A stretch of DNA of 14,528 nt from JAPUDQ01 sp964552765 (GCA_964552765.1 CAZKIA010000014.1:1-14528); one strand, 5' to 3'; positions 6,425-13,048 are shown, counted from the first letter of the stretch. Made by a program: numbers and translations. Notes: generated by a model not told the origin, from the sequence alone.

Positions 6425-6453
6425 ATTATATCTGTTTCGGTCGTAAAAGTCAA
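6425..6453 (-). promoter_or_regulatory. Sigma-70-type promoter of rpmE2
   Basis: On the minus strand TTGACT (6453-6448) is followed by a 17-bp spacer and a perfect TATAAT (6430-6425). It is the clearest promoter in the window. The -10 box ends 12 nt before the ATG at 6412, leaving a leader of only about 5-6 nt with no Shine-Dalgarno sequence. Confidence 0.8.
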
Positions 6454-6490
6454 AGGAGCTGTAAAGAGAATAGTACACTGCGGGGAGCAT

Positions 6491-6514
6491 CCTTTAATCA
6501 TTGCAGTTTAAAGG
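6491..6514. promoter_or_regulatory. Inverted repeat around the -35 of the caspase-like gene (possible operator)
   Basis: CCTTTAA (6491-6497) and TTAAAGG (6508-6514) form a perfect 7-bp inverted repeat with a 10-nt centre. That centre holds the -35 candidate TTGCAG (6501-6506). A second, shorter repeat with related arms (CTTTA at 6529-6533, TAAAG at 6538-6542) flanks the predicted transcription start. Confidence 0.45.
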
Positions 6515-6528
6515 GGTAATAGTATAAA
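6501..6528 (+). promoter_or_regulatory. Promoter of the caspase-like operon
   Basis: TTGCAG (6501-6506), a 16-bp spacer and TATAAA (6523-6528). The predicted start near 6535 gives a leader of about 23 nt that is A-rich and has no Shine-Dalgarno sequence. It is divergent from the rpmE2 promoter. Confidence 0.5.
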
Positions 6529-6557
6529 CTTTAAATGTAAAGCAAATAAACAAACAT

Positions 6558-8645
6558 ATGACAAACCCATCAGCTAACAACTTTGAGCACGAACCATTGG
6601 CGCCGCTTGCGAGCAGTGAAACGCTCCCTGCGTCGCCAGAGGTGTTGGCATCTCAGGCTGTCGAAAGTGCATCGGCTGCACTGGATACTATTACCGAAGG
6701 GCTTAGCCTCGATGATGCTAATCGTGTTGTTGGTGAGTTGGTTGATGATGTTCGCCACCAGTACAACGAAAAGACTTTACCGCTTGAAGAGACTGAAAAT
6801 CCTATGTTGGTCGGGCTGCTACAAGTAGATCAGGCAGCAGTTGGGCCATCCCAGACAGTTGATGCAGTAAATCAGGCGCCAATCGAACTCCTGGATCGAC
6901 CGCTGCATACACTTGAGCTATTTGCTGGGCCTGCCGTTGTGGAGGATATCGTGAGCAAGCTTGAAGCGCATCACTCTGAGTCGGTAGCGCCAGAATCTCG
7001 CAATGTGAGCCACCAAGATGAGGTGTATGACCAAGAAAAAGACGGCCCTGAGTTTGAAAAGGAGGCTGCAGAACAGCATGTACGCGGGGTGATTATGGAG
7101 GTTGATAGGATCATTGATCAACACATAGCAGGTGAAGCTATCGATGAGAGTGCCAAAAAGATTTATGAAGCGAGAGCAGGAATACGCCATGGCGGATACT
7201 CTCTCGAGACAGCAAGCCAGTTAGCCGACGCATTCATCAGGATGGATAGTGCATTCAAAACAACACATCCAGATACATTTATAGGTGTATCATATTGCAA
7301 TGAGATACCTGCTGATATGCTAGCCAAACTATATGCGCAGAATCCTGGTGAAAGTGGTGGAGGTCAATCCATCAAGGAATATATTGAGACATTGGCGATT
7401 GATTCGACCGACCCCTACAAGCGAAAAGCTACACTTCGTCTCGTTAATAAAATTTATAAAGAAAGTGGTGGGATACTTTCAGAGCAGGCGATGCAAGACC
7501 CAATTGTCGAAAAGCTTATCTCAAATGTTTCGTCACGAGCAAAGCTTGAAGTGGAGTTAATGCCATTCCCTATCGGAGAGAAAGATCCCTCAATCATCAG
7601 TGAAAATAATCAAGAAATCGCCCTGCATAGTATGCTTGCGCTCGAGCACCTCGGTTTGCCGCAAACCATGAATGCAGAGTATCTTGCTTCTGCGCTAACA
7701 AGACGAAGTGGCGAGAACGGATATGATGTAAGAGCTGTACAGCTTGAACTAGAAGCAGCCATAAAAGCAGTTGAGGCAATAGGAATAGATAAGGCCAAGC
7801 AGCTCTACGAACAGATCGGCCTCGAGTGCTTGCCGTATTATTCGATCAGCGAGTTAAAAACACTGGTAGGGGTTATGGATAGGGATCCTGATGTGATTGC
7901 TCATTTGCAAGCCGGGGACGTTACCTGCGAGTTTAGTGATTTTCGTGGTGATCATAATGGAGCGATGGTTGGGTCGGTATTGAGAGAAACTTATCAGACA
8001 GCATCAGGAAGAACCTTGCGTTTTGAGATGACATCACCTGCTTCGATTTATCGTCATATGGCATTTTTGAAATCACGTGGCATTGCACCATCGACGCTTG
8101 TGTATTCTGCACATGGTGATCCGGGTGCGGCAGGTATAGGCTCTGGGCCTGATCGGTCAGTATTTGTGTCTAAGTTATCGGCTGAGGTCGAGAAGAATAT
8201 GGATGCTCGCCACGCAGATGTAATTCGTGTTGATCAAACGCAAATTGGTAGGCTCGTTCAAGAGTATATGCAGCCAAATCGAGGTATTGATAGTAGTGAT
8301 GAGGCAGTGGGCAAGCGAGTCGTGATATTTTCAACCTGCAGTGGTGATAAAGTCGCCCCAGAACGGGGCGTAATGACATCTGTCGCTCAGGAAATAGCGA
8401 TTGCTTCTGGCAAGGGTGTTGATGTATACGCTGCAGATGAAGTAATGTATGAGCACCATAGGCAAGATGGCGATGTAACATTCAATGATTACTTTTCGAG
8501 CAAACCCGAGAACGGCGAGAGGACAATAAGCGTAACGAAAAAACTCACAATCGAAAGAGGCCTATTGGGGATTGGTAAAAAGTTGAAAAGAGAGCCGGTC
8601 ATGAGGATACCATTTAAAAAACAATCAGCAAGACAAGGAGCATGA
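6558..8645 (+). CDS. Large cytoplasmic protein with C-terminal caspase-like (clan CD) cysteine peptidase domain; putative
   Basis: A 695-residue protein with no signal peptide or transmembrane segment, so probably cytoplasmic. Residues 1-170 are acidic and low in complexity. About 170-450 look helical and unlike any family I know. From about 450 the order of elements resembles the caspase fold: a strand and turn (DFRGDHNGAM), a strand (TLRFEMTS) with helix IYRHMAFLKSRGI, then a hydrophobic strand ending in a His-Gly (LVYSAHGDPG, His519), and a hydrophobic strand ending in Cys (VVIFSTCSGD, Cys594), followed by a helix (SVAQEIAIASG) and a strand (VDVYAADE). The His-Gly and Cys-Ser-Gly pairing is the catalytic dyad of clan CD peptidases (caspases, CHAT, C11, C80). 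The substrate is unknown. The gene overlaps a small partner gene. It could instead be an inactive or non-peptidase relative. Confidence 0.65.
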   Translation: MTNPSANNFEHEPLAPLASSETLPASPEVLASQAVESASAALDTITEGLSLDDANRVVGELVDDVRHQYNEKTLPLEETENPMLVGLLQVDQAAVGPSQTVDAVNQAPIELLDRPLHTLELFAGPAVVEDIVSKLEAHHSESVAPESRNVSHQDEVYDQEKDGPEFEKEAAEQHVRGVIMEVDRIIDQHIAGEAIDESAKKIYEARAGIRHGGYSLETASQLADAFIRMDSAFKTTHPDTFIGVSYCNEIPADMLAKLYAQNPGESGGGQSIKEYIETLAIDSTDPYKRKATLRLVNKIYKESGGILSEQAMQDPIVEKLISNVSSRAKLEVELMPFPIGEKDPSIISENNQEIALHSMLALEHLGLPQTMNAEYLASALTRRSGENGYDVRAVQLELEAAIKAVEAIGIDKAKQLYEQIGLECLPYYSISELKTLVGVMDRDPDVIAHLQAGDVTCEFSDFRGDHNGAMVGSVLRETYQTASGRTLRFEMTSPASIYRHMAFLKSRGIAPSTLVYSAHGDPGAAGIGSGPDRSVFVSKLSAEVEKNMDARHADVIRVDQTQIGRLVQEYMQPNRGIDSSDEAVGKRVVIFSTCSGDKVAPERGVMTSVAQEIAIASGKGVDVYAADEVMYEHHRQDGDVTFNDYFSSKPENGERTISVTKKLTIERGLLGIGKKLKREPVMRIPFKKQSARQGA

Positions 8646-9022
8646 TGCAGCACAAACAAGAAAACCCAGTACACGATATAGTGTTTTATGAGCATACGAA
8701 GTATGATCCCGTGAAAGAACGCCAGCGGGTTACTGAGTCGTTGACGCTTGAAATCATGAACTTTCGCAGTGCTTCCGGTGAGGTTGATGATGAGTCTCGG
8801 ATCGAGAGAACACGCGGAGACCTCGCTCTCACATCTGAGAGTCAGGGGCATATCGCAATCACCTGGCAGGGTACACAAGAGGCAACTAAATTTGATTATA
8901 GAGATGGAGTGATTACTGATGCTGATAATAATCCTGTGGATGATGAGCAACTTTTAGGCTGGTTCTTACGTGAAGTTGTCGCTAGTAACTTGAGCGTAGT
9001 ATCGGAAGCGACTGAAAACTAG
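8645..9022 (+). CDS. Acidic protein of unknown function, overlapping partner of the caspase-like gene
   Basis: A 125-residue protein (126 if the ATG at 8642 is used). ATGATG straddles the TGA stop of the upstream gene. AAGGAG (8635-8640) is 4 nt from the second ATG and only 1 nt from the first, so 8645 is preferred. The overlap implies translational coupling and similar amounts of both products. The sequence is hydrophilic and acidic, without cysteine, signal peptide or membrane segment. Alternating polar and hydrophobic stretches (LTLEIMNFRSASGEV, HIAITWQGT, FDYRDGVITD) suggest a beta-rich core followed by a C-terminal helix (DEQLLGWFLREVVASN). I recognise no family. From its position it may be an inhibitor, chaperone or adaptor of the putative peptidase; that is inference only. 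Confidence 0.75.
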   Translation: MQHKQENPVHDIVFYEHTKYDPVKERQRVTESLTLEIMNFRSASGEVDDESRIERTRGDLALTSESQGHIAITWQGTQEATKFDYRDGVITDADNNPVDDEQLLGWFLREVVASNLSVVSEATEN

Positions 9023-9049
9023 CAAGGTCTGGTACAGAGTAGTGATTAA

Positions 9050-9058
9050 TGATATAAT
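9050..9058 (+). promoter_or_regulatory. Extended -10 promoter of rpsB-tsf
   Basis: TGATATAAT, with TATAAT at 9053-9058, lies just after the preceding gene. A weak -35-like TGGTAC lies 17 bp upstream. The predicted start near 9065 gives an rpsB leader of about 96 nt, the longest in the window. Confidence 0.6.
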
Positions 9059-9086
9059 TGCACAGTAATATTTTTTAACGAAGCAA

Positions 9087-9142
9087 TCCGCCAGCTGGCG
9101 GACGAAGGGACAAGGCACTAAAAGCGGGAATTCGCCTGACCC
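9087..9142 (+). promoter_or_regulatory. Structured rpsB leader (possible autoregulatory element)
   Basis: A perfect 16-bp palindrome TCCGCCAGCTGGCGGA (9087-9102) forms a 6-bp hairpin with an AGCU loop. Next, GGG (9107-9109) and AGGC (9113-9116) can pair with GCCT (9134-9137) and CCC (9140-9142). GGCG of the first hairpin (9097-9100) could instead pair with CGCC (9133-9136). The region lies just before the rpsB Shine-Dalgarno sequence. In other bacteria rpsB is controlled by its own product through leader RNA; no U-tract is seen here, so control of translation is likelier than attenuation. Confidence 0.45.
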
Positions 9143-9160
9143 GGAAAGGAAATAATAGAT

Positions 9161-9868
9161 ATGGCTGTAAAAGTCGATATCAAGGCATTGCTCGAAGCCG
9201 GTGTTCATTTTGGACACAAAACGAGCCGCTGGCACCCTAAAATGGCGCCATATATTCACAGTAAACGACAGGATAGTCACATCATTGATCTGACAAAAAC
9301 TGTTGAAGGCCTCGAGGCGGCACTGCCGTTTATTACGAGTGTCGTTGCCAAAGGCAAATCAGTTCTGATTGTCGGTACGAAGAAGCAAGCGCGTGATATT
9401 GTGCGCGACACAGCTGAGAAGACTGGCCAGCTGTACGTTACCGAGCGCTGGATGGGCGGCATGTTGACCAACGTCGCAACCGTCAACGCGCGTCTGAAAC
9501 ACCTCAAAACTCTCGAGAAAAAGATGGACAGCGGCGAGCTCGCGAATCGCTATAGCAAGCTTGAAGTCCAGCGATTCCAAGAAGAGATTGATGATCTGAA
9601 CAAAAAATATTCTGGCATCAAGAACATGAACGGCCGCCCTGGTGTTGTGTTTGTGACGGATATGCTTGAGGACGTCAACGCGGTGCGTGAAGCCCAAAAG
9701 CTTGATATCCCCGTGATAGCAATTGCCGATAGTAATGTCAATCCAACTGGTATCGACTACATCATCCCTGGTAACGACGACGCAATCAAAGGCTTGCAAC
9801 TTATCCTCGACTATGTCGCTGCGGCGATCGAAGAAGGTAAGGCGCAGCAGGTGAAAGCAGAAAAATAG
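9161..9868 (+). CDS. rpsB: 30S ribosomal protein S2
   Basis: A 235-residue S2 protein, close to the usual 230-260. Family landmarks are visible: LLEAGVHFGHKTSRWHPKM near the N-terminus, the VLIVGTKKQA strand and turn, RWMGGMLTN (97-105), a central coiled-coil hairpin (about 108-150), PGVVFVTD, and IPVIAIADSNVNPTGIDYIIPGNDDA with the typical GNDDA. S2 joins the head-body junction of the small subunit late in assembly. The ATG has AAGGA 10 nt upstream and a structured leader. tsf follows 125 nt downstream in the same direction, the conserved rpsB-tsf order. Confidence 0.98.
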   Translation: MAVKVDIKALLEAGVHFGHKTSRWHPKMAPYIHSKRQDSHIIDLTKTVEGLEAALPFITSVVAKGKSVLIVGTKKQARDIVRDTAEKTGQLYVTERWMGGMLTNVATVNARLKHLKTLEKKMDSGELANRYSKLEVQRFQEEIDDLNKKYSGIKNMNGRPGVVFVTDMLEDVNAVREAQKLDIPVIAIADSNVNPTGIDYIIPGNDDAIKGLQLILDYVAAAIEEGKAQQVKAEK

Positions 9869-9892
9869 AGCAGTAATTTAATAAGTAGAAGA

Positions 9893-9970
9893 TAGATTTT
9901 GGATTTTGGATTTTGGAAGTAATCACAATGGTATTCTCCTAAAATCTATAATCTATAATCCAAAATCTAC
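9893..9970 (+). repeat. Inverted heptamer repeats forming a hairpin between rpsB and tsf
   Basis: The left arm holds three GATTTTG units (9895-9915). The right arm holds the inverse with a variant unit: AAAATCTATAATCTATAATC (9941-9960), then CAAAATCTAC (9961-9970). TAGATTTTGGATT (9893-9905) pairs perfectly over 13 bp with AATCCAAAATCTA (9957-9969). GATTTT at 9909-9914 can also pair with AAAATC at 9941-9946. The hairpin starts 24 nt after the rpsB stop and ends 10 nt before the tsf Shine-Dalgarno sequence. Confidence 0.8.
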
Positions 9971-9975
9971 TCCTA

Positions 9976-9986
9976 CTCCAAAGGAG
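9976..9986 (+). promoter_or_regulatory. tsf Shine-Dalgarno within a small hairpin
   Basis: AAGGAG (9981-9986) is 7 nt before the tsf ATG. Its GGAG can pair with CTCC (9976-9979) across an AAA loop. The 4-bp helix is weak but could tune ribosome access, particularly next to the larger repeat hairpin. Confidence 0.5.
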
Positions 9987-9993
9987 AAGCATT

Positions 9994-10590
9994 ATGGCAA
10001 TCACTATCGATGATATCAAAAAACTCAAAGAACTCACTGGTGTTGGTTTGACCGACGCTAAGGCAGCGCTGACTGAAGCGGGCGGAGACTTTGATAAGGC
10101 GCTCGAAGCGATGCGCAAAAAAGGCCTCACTAAAGCCGAAAAACGCGGTGAACGCGAAGCCCGCGAAGGCCTGGTGGATTCGTATGTGCACTCAGGACGC
10201 ATCGGCGTACTCGTCGAAGTCAACTGTGAGACTGATTTTGTGGCAAAGACTGATGAATTTAAGGCACTCGTTCACGATATTGCTTTACATGTTTCGGCCA
10301 CGGCGCCAGAGTATATCTCGATTGAGGATGTCGATAGTGAAGTCGAAGGTGCCAAGCGAGCTGAGTTTACCGACAAGGCTGCTAGTGAGGGAAAATCACC
10401 AGAGATCAGCGGCAAAATTGTCGAAGGTCAGCTGAAGAAATACTTTGCCGAAAAGACGCTCATGGAGCAGCCATTTATCAAGAACCCTGATATTACGGTT
10501 GGCGAGCTTGTCAAAGAACACATTAGCAAACTCGGTGAAAACATCGTTGTCCGCCAGATTCGTCGGATTGAGCTTGGAGTTTCTGAGTAG
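9994..10590 (+). CDS. tsf: Elongation factor Ts (short form)
   Basis: A 198-residue EF-Ts, the guanine-nucleotide exchange factor for EF-Tu. The N-terminal UBA-like domain has the conserved start ITIDDIKKLKELTGVGLTDAK and the GGDFDKALEAMRKKG segment. The signature CETDFVAKTDEFK (79-91), which contacts the EF-Tu nucleotide domain, is intact. One core subdomain follows and the protein ends RQIRRIELG. At about 200 residues it matches the short Thermus-type form, not the 280-residue E. coli form with a duplicated core and coiled coil. It has a strong Shine-Dalgarno sequence and is cotranscribed with rpsB, with a repeat hairpin between them. A bidirectional terminator follows 43 nt after the stop. 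Confidence 0.97.
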   Translation: MAITIDDIKKLKELTGVGLTDAKAALTEAGGDFDKALEAMRKKGLTKAEKRGEREAREGLVDSYVHSGRIGVLVEVNCETDFVAKTDEFKALVHDIALHVSATAPEYISIEDVDSEVEGAKRAEFTDKAASEGKSPEISGKIVEGQLKKYFAEKTLMEQPFIKNPDITVGELVKEHISKLGENIVVRQIRRIELGVSE

Positions 10591-10633
10591 ACATAAGACG
10601 TTAGATGAGCGCATAGTCGCAAAGACCGAAAAT

Positions 10634-10663
10634 AAAATCGCCCACTAGAATGAGGGCGATTTT
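10634..10663. terminator. Bidirectional intrinsic terminator between tsf and the cyclase-like gene
   Basis: AAAATCGCCC (10634-10643) and GGGCGATTTT (10654-10663) form a perfect 10-bp stem with a 10-nt loop. On the plus strand it is followed by TT and then A; on the minus strand by an AT-rich TTATTTTC. The minus-strand gene's stop codon (10666-10664) directly abuts the stem, so it serves both convergent genes. Confidence 0.85.
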
Positions 10664-11641
10664 TTATAGGATCGTTTTGACGCTACTGTCGAGGCAGAGC
10701 GTAAAGATGTCACTACTACCAGCGCGCATTTTCATTTTGTCACTGATGCTCCAAAATACTGGGCCGGTTTCTTCACCAAGCAGGGTTGTCGCGACAGCGC
10801 CAAGTCCGACGCCGAGTCGAATCCGCATAACAGGGATGTACGGCGCAGAAATTGTTTCGTGAGCGATACGGATTTTATCGATCAGCGGCTGCACTGTTTG
10901 CGCGGCAAAAGCCTTAATAGCTTTTGTATCATTGCGGTCGAGCTCGGGTGGCAGAGGAACGATAATATCCTGGGAATCTCCGTCGTATCCAGACACATGA
11001 CCACCGTAGTAGTTAATAAGTGGCTCGATAGTATGTTCAAATGTCGAAATAAAATGCCGTAGTTCGCCATAGTCATGGCGGGCGACGTGGCTAGAATCCA
11101 TGATGTCCCATTTCAGCACAAATGCATTGGGAGTGGTCGGTGCACTGAGTTTACAAGCTTCGGCGATAGATGGTAGGTTGAGCACGGCAATATTGTGGAG
11201 GCTCGTGATGATCTCGTCTTGGCACGACCCCCAAGCTTTTTCGATTACAGCGGGAGATGGGGGAGAGCCGACCGTCTTGTCAAAGGCAATTTGTAGCACG
11301 GCCTCGTGATCTGCTGGAAGTGGTATATATACCCCCCATACTAGGTGAGACCGGTTCATCTTGCTTTTGGTAAGGCTTGATCGCTTTGTCTCAAACGTCT
11401 CTCCGACAGTTGTCGAGAGGAGGTCAATGCTGCGGTGCTGTATGTTGGTACGGGCGAACTCGTGTCGCTTTGCATTGACCCTCGGGTAATGCATGGCAAT
11501 TGTTGCAGCCTGGGTGCGGTAATGCTTGTCGCGCATGAATACAGCATGGCCGTTGTATGATTTGATAGGTTTGAGGGCACTACCAAGTGGCAACAGGGAA
11601 GCTTCTATCAATGCAAGAGTGGTGGCGATCGGCGGATTCAT
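10664..11641 (-). CDS. Protein with a divergent class III nucleotidyl cyclase-like C-terminal domain
   Basis: A 325-residue soluble protein. Residues 1-165 are of unknown type, with a short strand-rich segment (HLVWGVYIPLPAD). Residues about 172-318 follow the order of class III adenylate/guanylate cyclase domains: FVLKWDIMDSS (metal-site Asp179), a helix FISTFEHTIEPLINYYGG, then HVSGYDGDSQDIIVPL (second metal Asp222 in a GD turn), a long helix, RIRLGVGLGAV, and G-x3-W-x9-R-A followed by a final strand (DIFTLCLD). Both metal aspartates are kept. The usual V-N-x-A-x-R element is not: the aligned stretch is FWSISDKMKMR, so the transition-state Asn/Arg pair appears missing or shifted. It may be an inactive sensor or have altered chemistry. 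It is monocistronic and convergent to tsf. Confidence 0.55.
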   Translation of the reverse strand: MNPPIATTLALIEASLLPLGSALKPIKSYNGHAVFMRDKHYRTQAATIAMHYPRVNAKRHEFARTNIQHRSIDLLSTTVGETFETKRSSLTKSKMNRSHLVWGVYIPLPADHEAVLQIAFDKTVGSPPSPAVIEKAWGSCQDEIITSLHNIAVLNLPSIAEACKLSAPTTPNAFVLKWDIMDSSHVARHDYGELRHFISTFEHTIEPLINYYGGHVSGYDGDSQDIIVPLPPELDRNDTKAIKAFAAQTVQPLIDKIRIAHETISAPYIPVMRIRLGVGLGAVATTLLGEETGPVFWSISDKMKMRAGSSDIFTLCLDSSVKTIL

Positions 11642-11656
11642 AACGTAATTATGTAT

Positions 11657-11686
11657 ATTATATCACAAAATGTACCATTATGTAAA
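11657..11686 (-). promoter_or_regulatory. Promoter of the cyclase-like gene
   Basis: On the minus strand TTTACA (11686-11681), an 18-bp spacer and TGA-TATAAT (TATAAT at 11662-11657). The -10 box is 15 nt before the ATG at 11641, so the leader would be about 8-9 nt and has no Shine-Dalgarno sequence. Confidence 0.6.
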
Positions 11687-11712
11687 TATAAGCAACTACG
11701 GGATAAAGACTG

Positions 11713-11742
11713 TTGCATTGATATAGAGCACTGTGCTACCAT
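11713..11742 (+). promoter_or_regulatory. Putative promoter of the beta-helix protein, with an inverted repeat
   Basis: TTGCAT (11713-11718), an 18-bp spacer and TGC-TACCAT (TACCAT at 11737-11742) make a weak extended -10 promoter. AGCAC-T-GTGCT (11727-11737) is a perfect inverted repeat that overlaps the spacer and the first -10 base, a possible operator. The leader would be about 43 nt, with AGAGGAA (11772-11778) rather far (13 nt) from the ATG. Confidence 0.4.
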
Positions 11743-11791
11743 AAGTATGTTCATAAAGTGAGAACACAAACAGAGGAACAACTTAAAATCT

Positions 11792-13048
11792 ATGCGTTAC
11801 AGCTATCGACGCGGCGTTTTACGTCGCCGTCTTACTACTGCTATCGCCACCACACTTAGCTACGGGATACTACTCACCGTATTGTTCGTGGGATCTCTTG
11901 CTTATAACTGGTATCAATCTACTCTCAAAGCAGCCGCTATCAATCTGACCTTTACCGTGACCACCACAGCCGATGCCGGCCCTGGCTCACTCCGTCAAGC
12001 GATTACTGATGCCAATGCCGCTACCACAACTCCCGCTAACCCCAATGCCATTCATTTCAACATCCCAGGCACTGGTGTACAGACCATCGCCCTGCAAACT
12101 GCATTACCACAGATCACTCAACCGGTGATTATTGATGGGACGACGCAGGCGGGGAGTAGTTGTGGGGATGTGGTGGCAAATTCGATGGGCGGCACTCCGA
12201 CACCACATGTGCTCAACGTAGAAATCGCCACGACTGCCGCCACCGGCCTAGATAGAAATGCCATACTGGCATTGAGTGCAGGCGCGCAAGGCTCGACTAT
12301 CAAAGGCCTAGTAGTACATGGGCAGCGACACCCTAGCGACTCATATGATATCCGTATCCTCGCCGCCGACTCCATAATCGAGTGCAACTACATCGGCGCG
12401 CTACCTACAGGTGCCAACCCTGGCATCTCTGACCCAGATATATACGGCATTTGGCTTAACTCAGGCGCCAACAATACGATCGTGAGGAATAACCTGATCG
12501 CAAATGGGTCTGGTCGCGCAGCAATCAATGGGTCAGGTTCGGCTGTAAACCCTATCACGGGGGTAAAAATCGAGAACAACCTCATGGGAGCAACACTAGC
12601 TGGCCAGGTGTATGATACAAATGCCATGATAAGTCTTTGGCTTACCTATATGTTAGATACGACAATCGGCGGTACTCCCGATAAAGCAAATGTAATGGGG
12701 GGTATCGCAAGTGGAACAGCCGTATCGATAATAAGCTCAAGCCAAATCAAGATGCAAGGTAACTATGTAGGTGTGACCCCTGACGGGCAGCCGATTCCAA
12801 ATAATGGCACTTGGGGTACGGGAATTGGTCTGATTCAAACTGACAACTCTCAGATTGGCGGGCTTGGGGCGAATGAGGGAAATATTGTGCGCAATAGTCG
12901 AACAGGTATCAGTCTGACTCAGGGTAAGGGCAATGCGATTCTTGGCAATACGCTTACTACAAACACCTACTCTATTATTGTTGATGCTGACCCGAGTCTC
13001 CCAACTATCGTGAAAGGAAACAAAATAGGTCTCGATACTAATGGCTAA
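11792..13048 (+). CDS. Exported parallel beta-helix protein, N-terminal 418 residues up to an in-frame TAA
   Basis: The protein begins with a basic stretch (RRGVLRRR) and one hydrophobic segment (about 16-40), a signal anchor or signal peptide with a possible cut after LKAAA. Next comes PGSLRQAITDAN (64-75), the CSLREA-like N-terminal cap often seen before bacterial right-handed beta-helices. The rest is made of turns such as CNYIG, GNYVG and GNKIG with IGG and GI-S/W-L steps, typical of beta-helix (PbH1-like) surface proteins. The frame ends at TAA (13046-13048), but the fold continues in the same frame for 493 more codons, so this is probably the first part of one larger gene. Such proteins act as adhesins or polysaccharide-binding or -cleaving surface proteins; which applies here cannot be said. 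Confidence 0.8.
   Translation: MRYSYRRGVLRRRLTTAIATTLSYGILLTVLFVGSLAYNWYQSTLKAAAINLTFTVTTTADAGPGSLRQAITDANAATTTPANPNAIHFNIPGTGVQTIALQTALPQITQPVIIDGTTQAGSSCGDVVANSMGGTPTPHVLNVEIATTAATGLDRNAILALSAGAQGSTIKGLVVHGQRHPSDSYDIRILAADSIIECNYIGALPTGANPGISDPDIYGIWLNSGANNTIVRNNLIANGSGRAAINGSGSAVNPITGVKIENNLMGATLAGQVYDTNAMISLWLTYMLDTTIGGTPDKANVMGGIASGTAVSIISSSQIKMQGNYVGVTPDGQPIPNNGTWGTGIGLIQTDNSQIGGLGANEGNIVRNSRTGISLTQGKGNAILGNTLTTNTYSIIVDADPSLPTIVKGNKIGLDTNG

Noticed and set aside
6413..6490. 26-residue N-terminal extension of L31 (start at 6490)
   Set aside because: It runs through a TTGACT-17-TATAAT promoter, and L31 proteins start at MKK as at 6412.
9359..9799. 146-residue minus-strand frame over rpsB
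   Set aside because: It is antisense to a conserved ribosomal protein gene and has no independent support.
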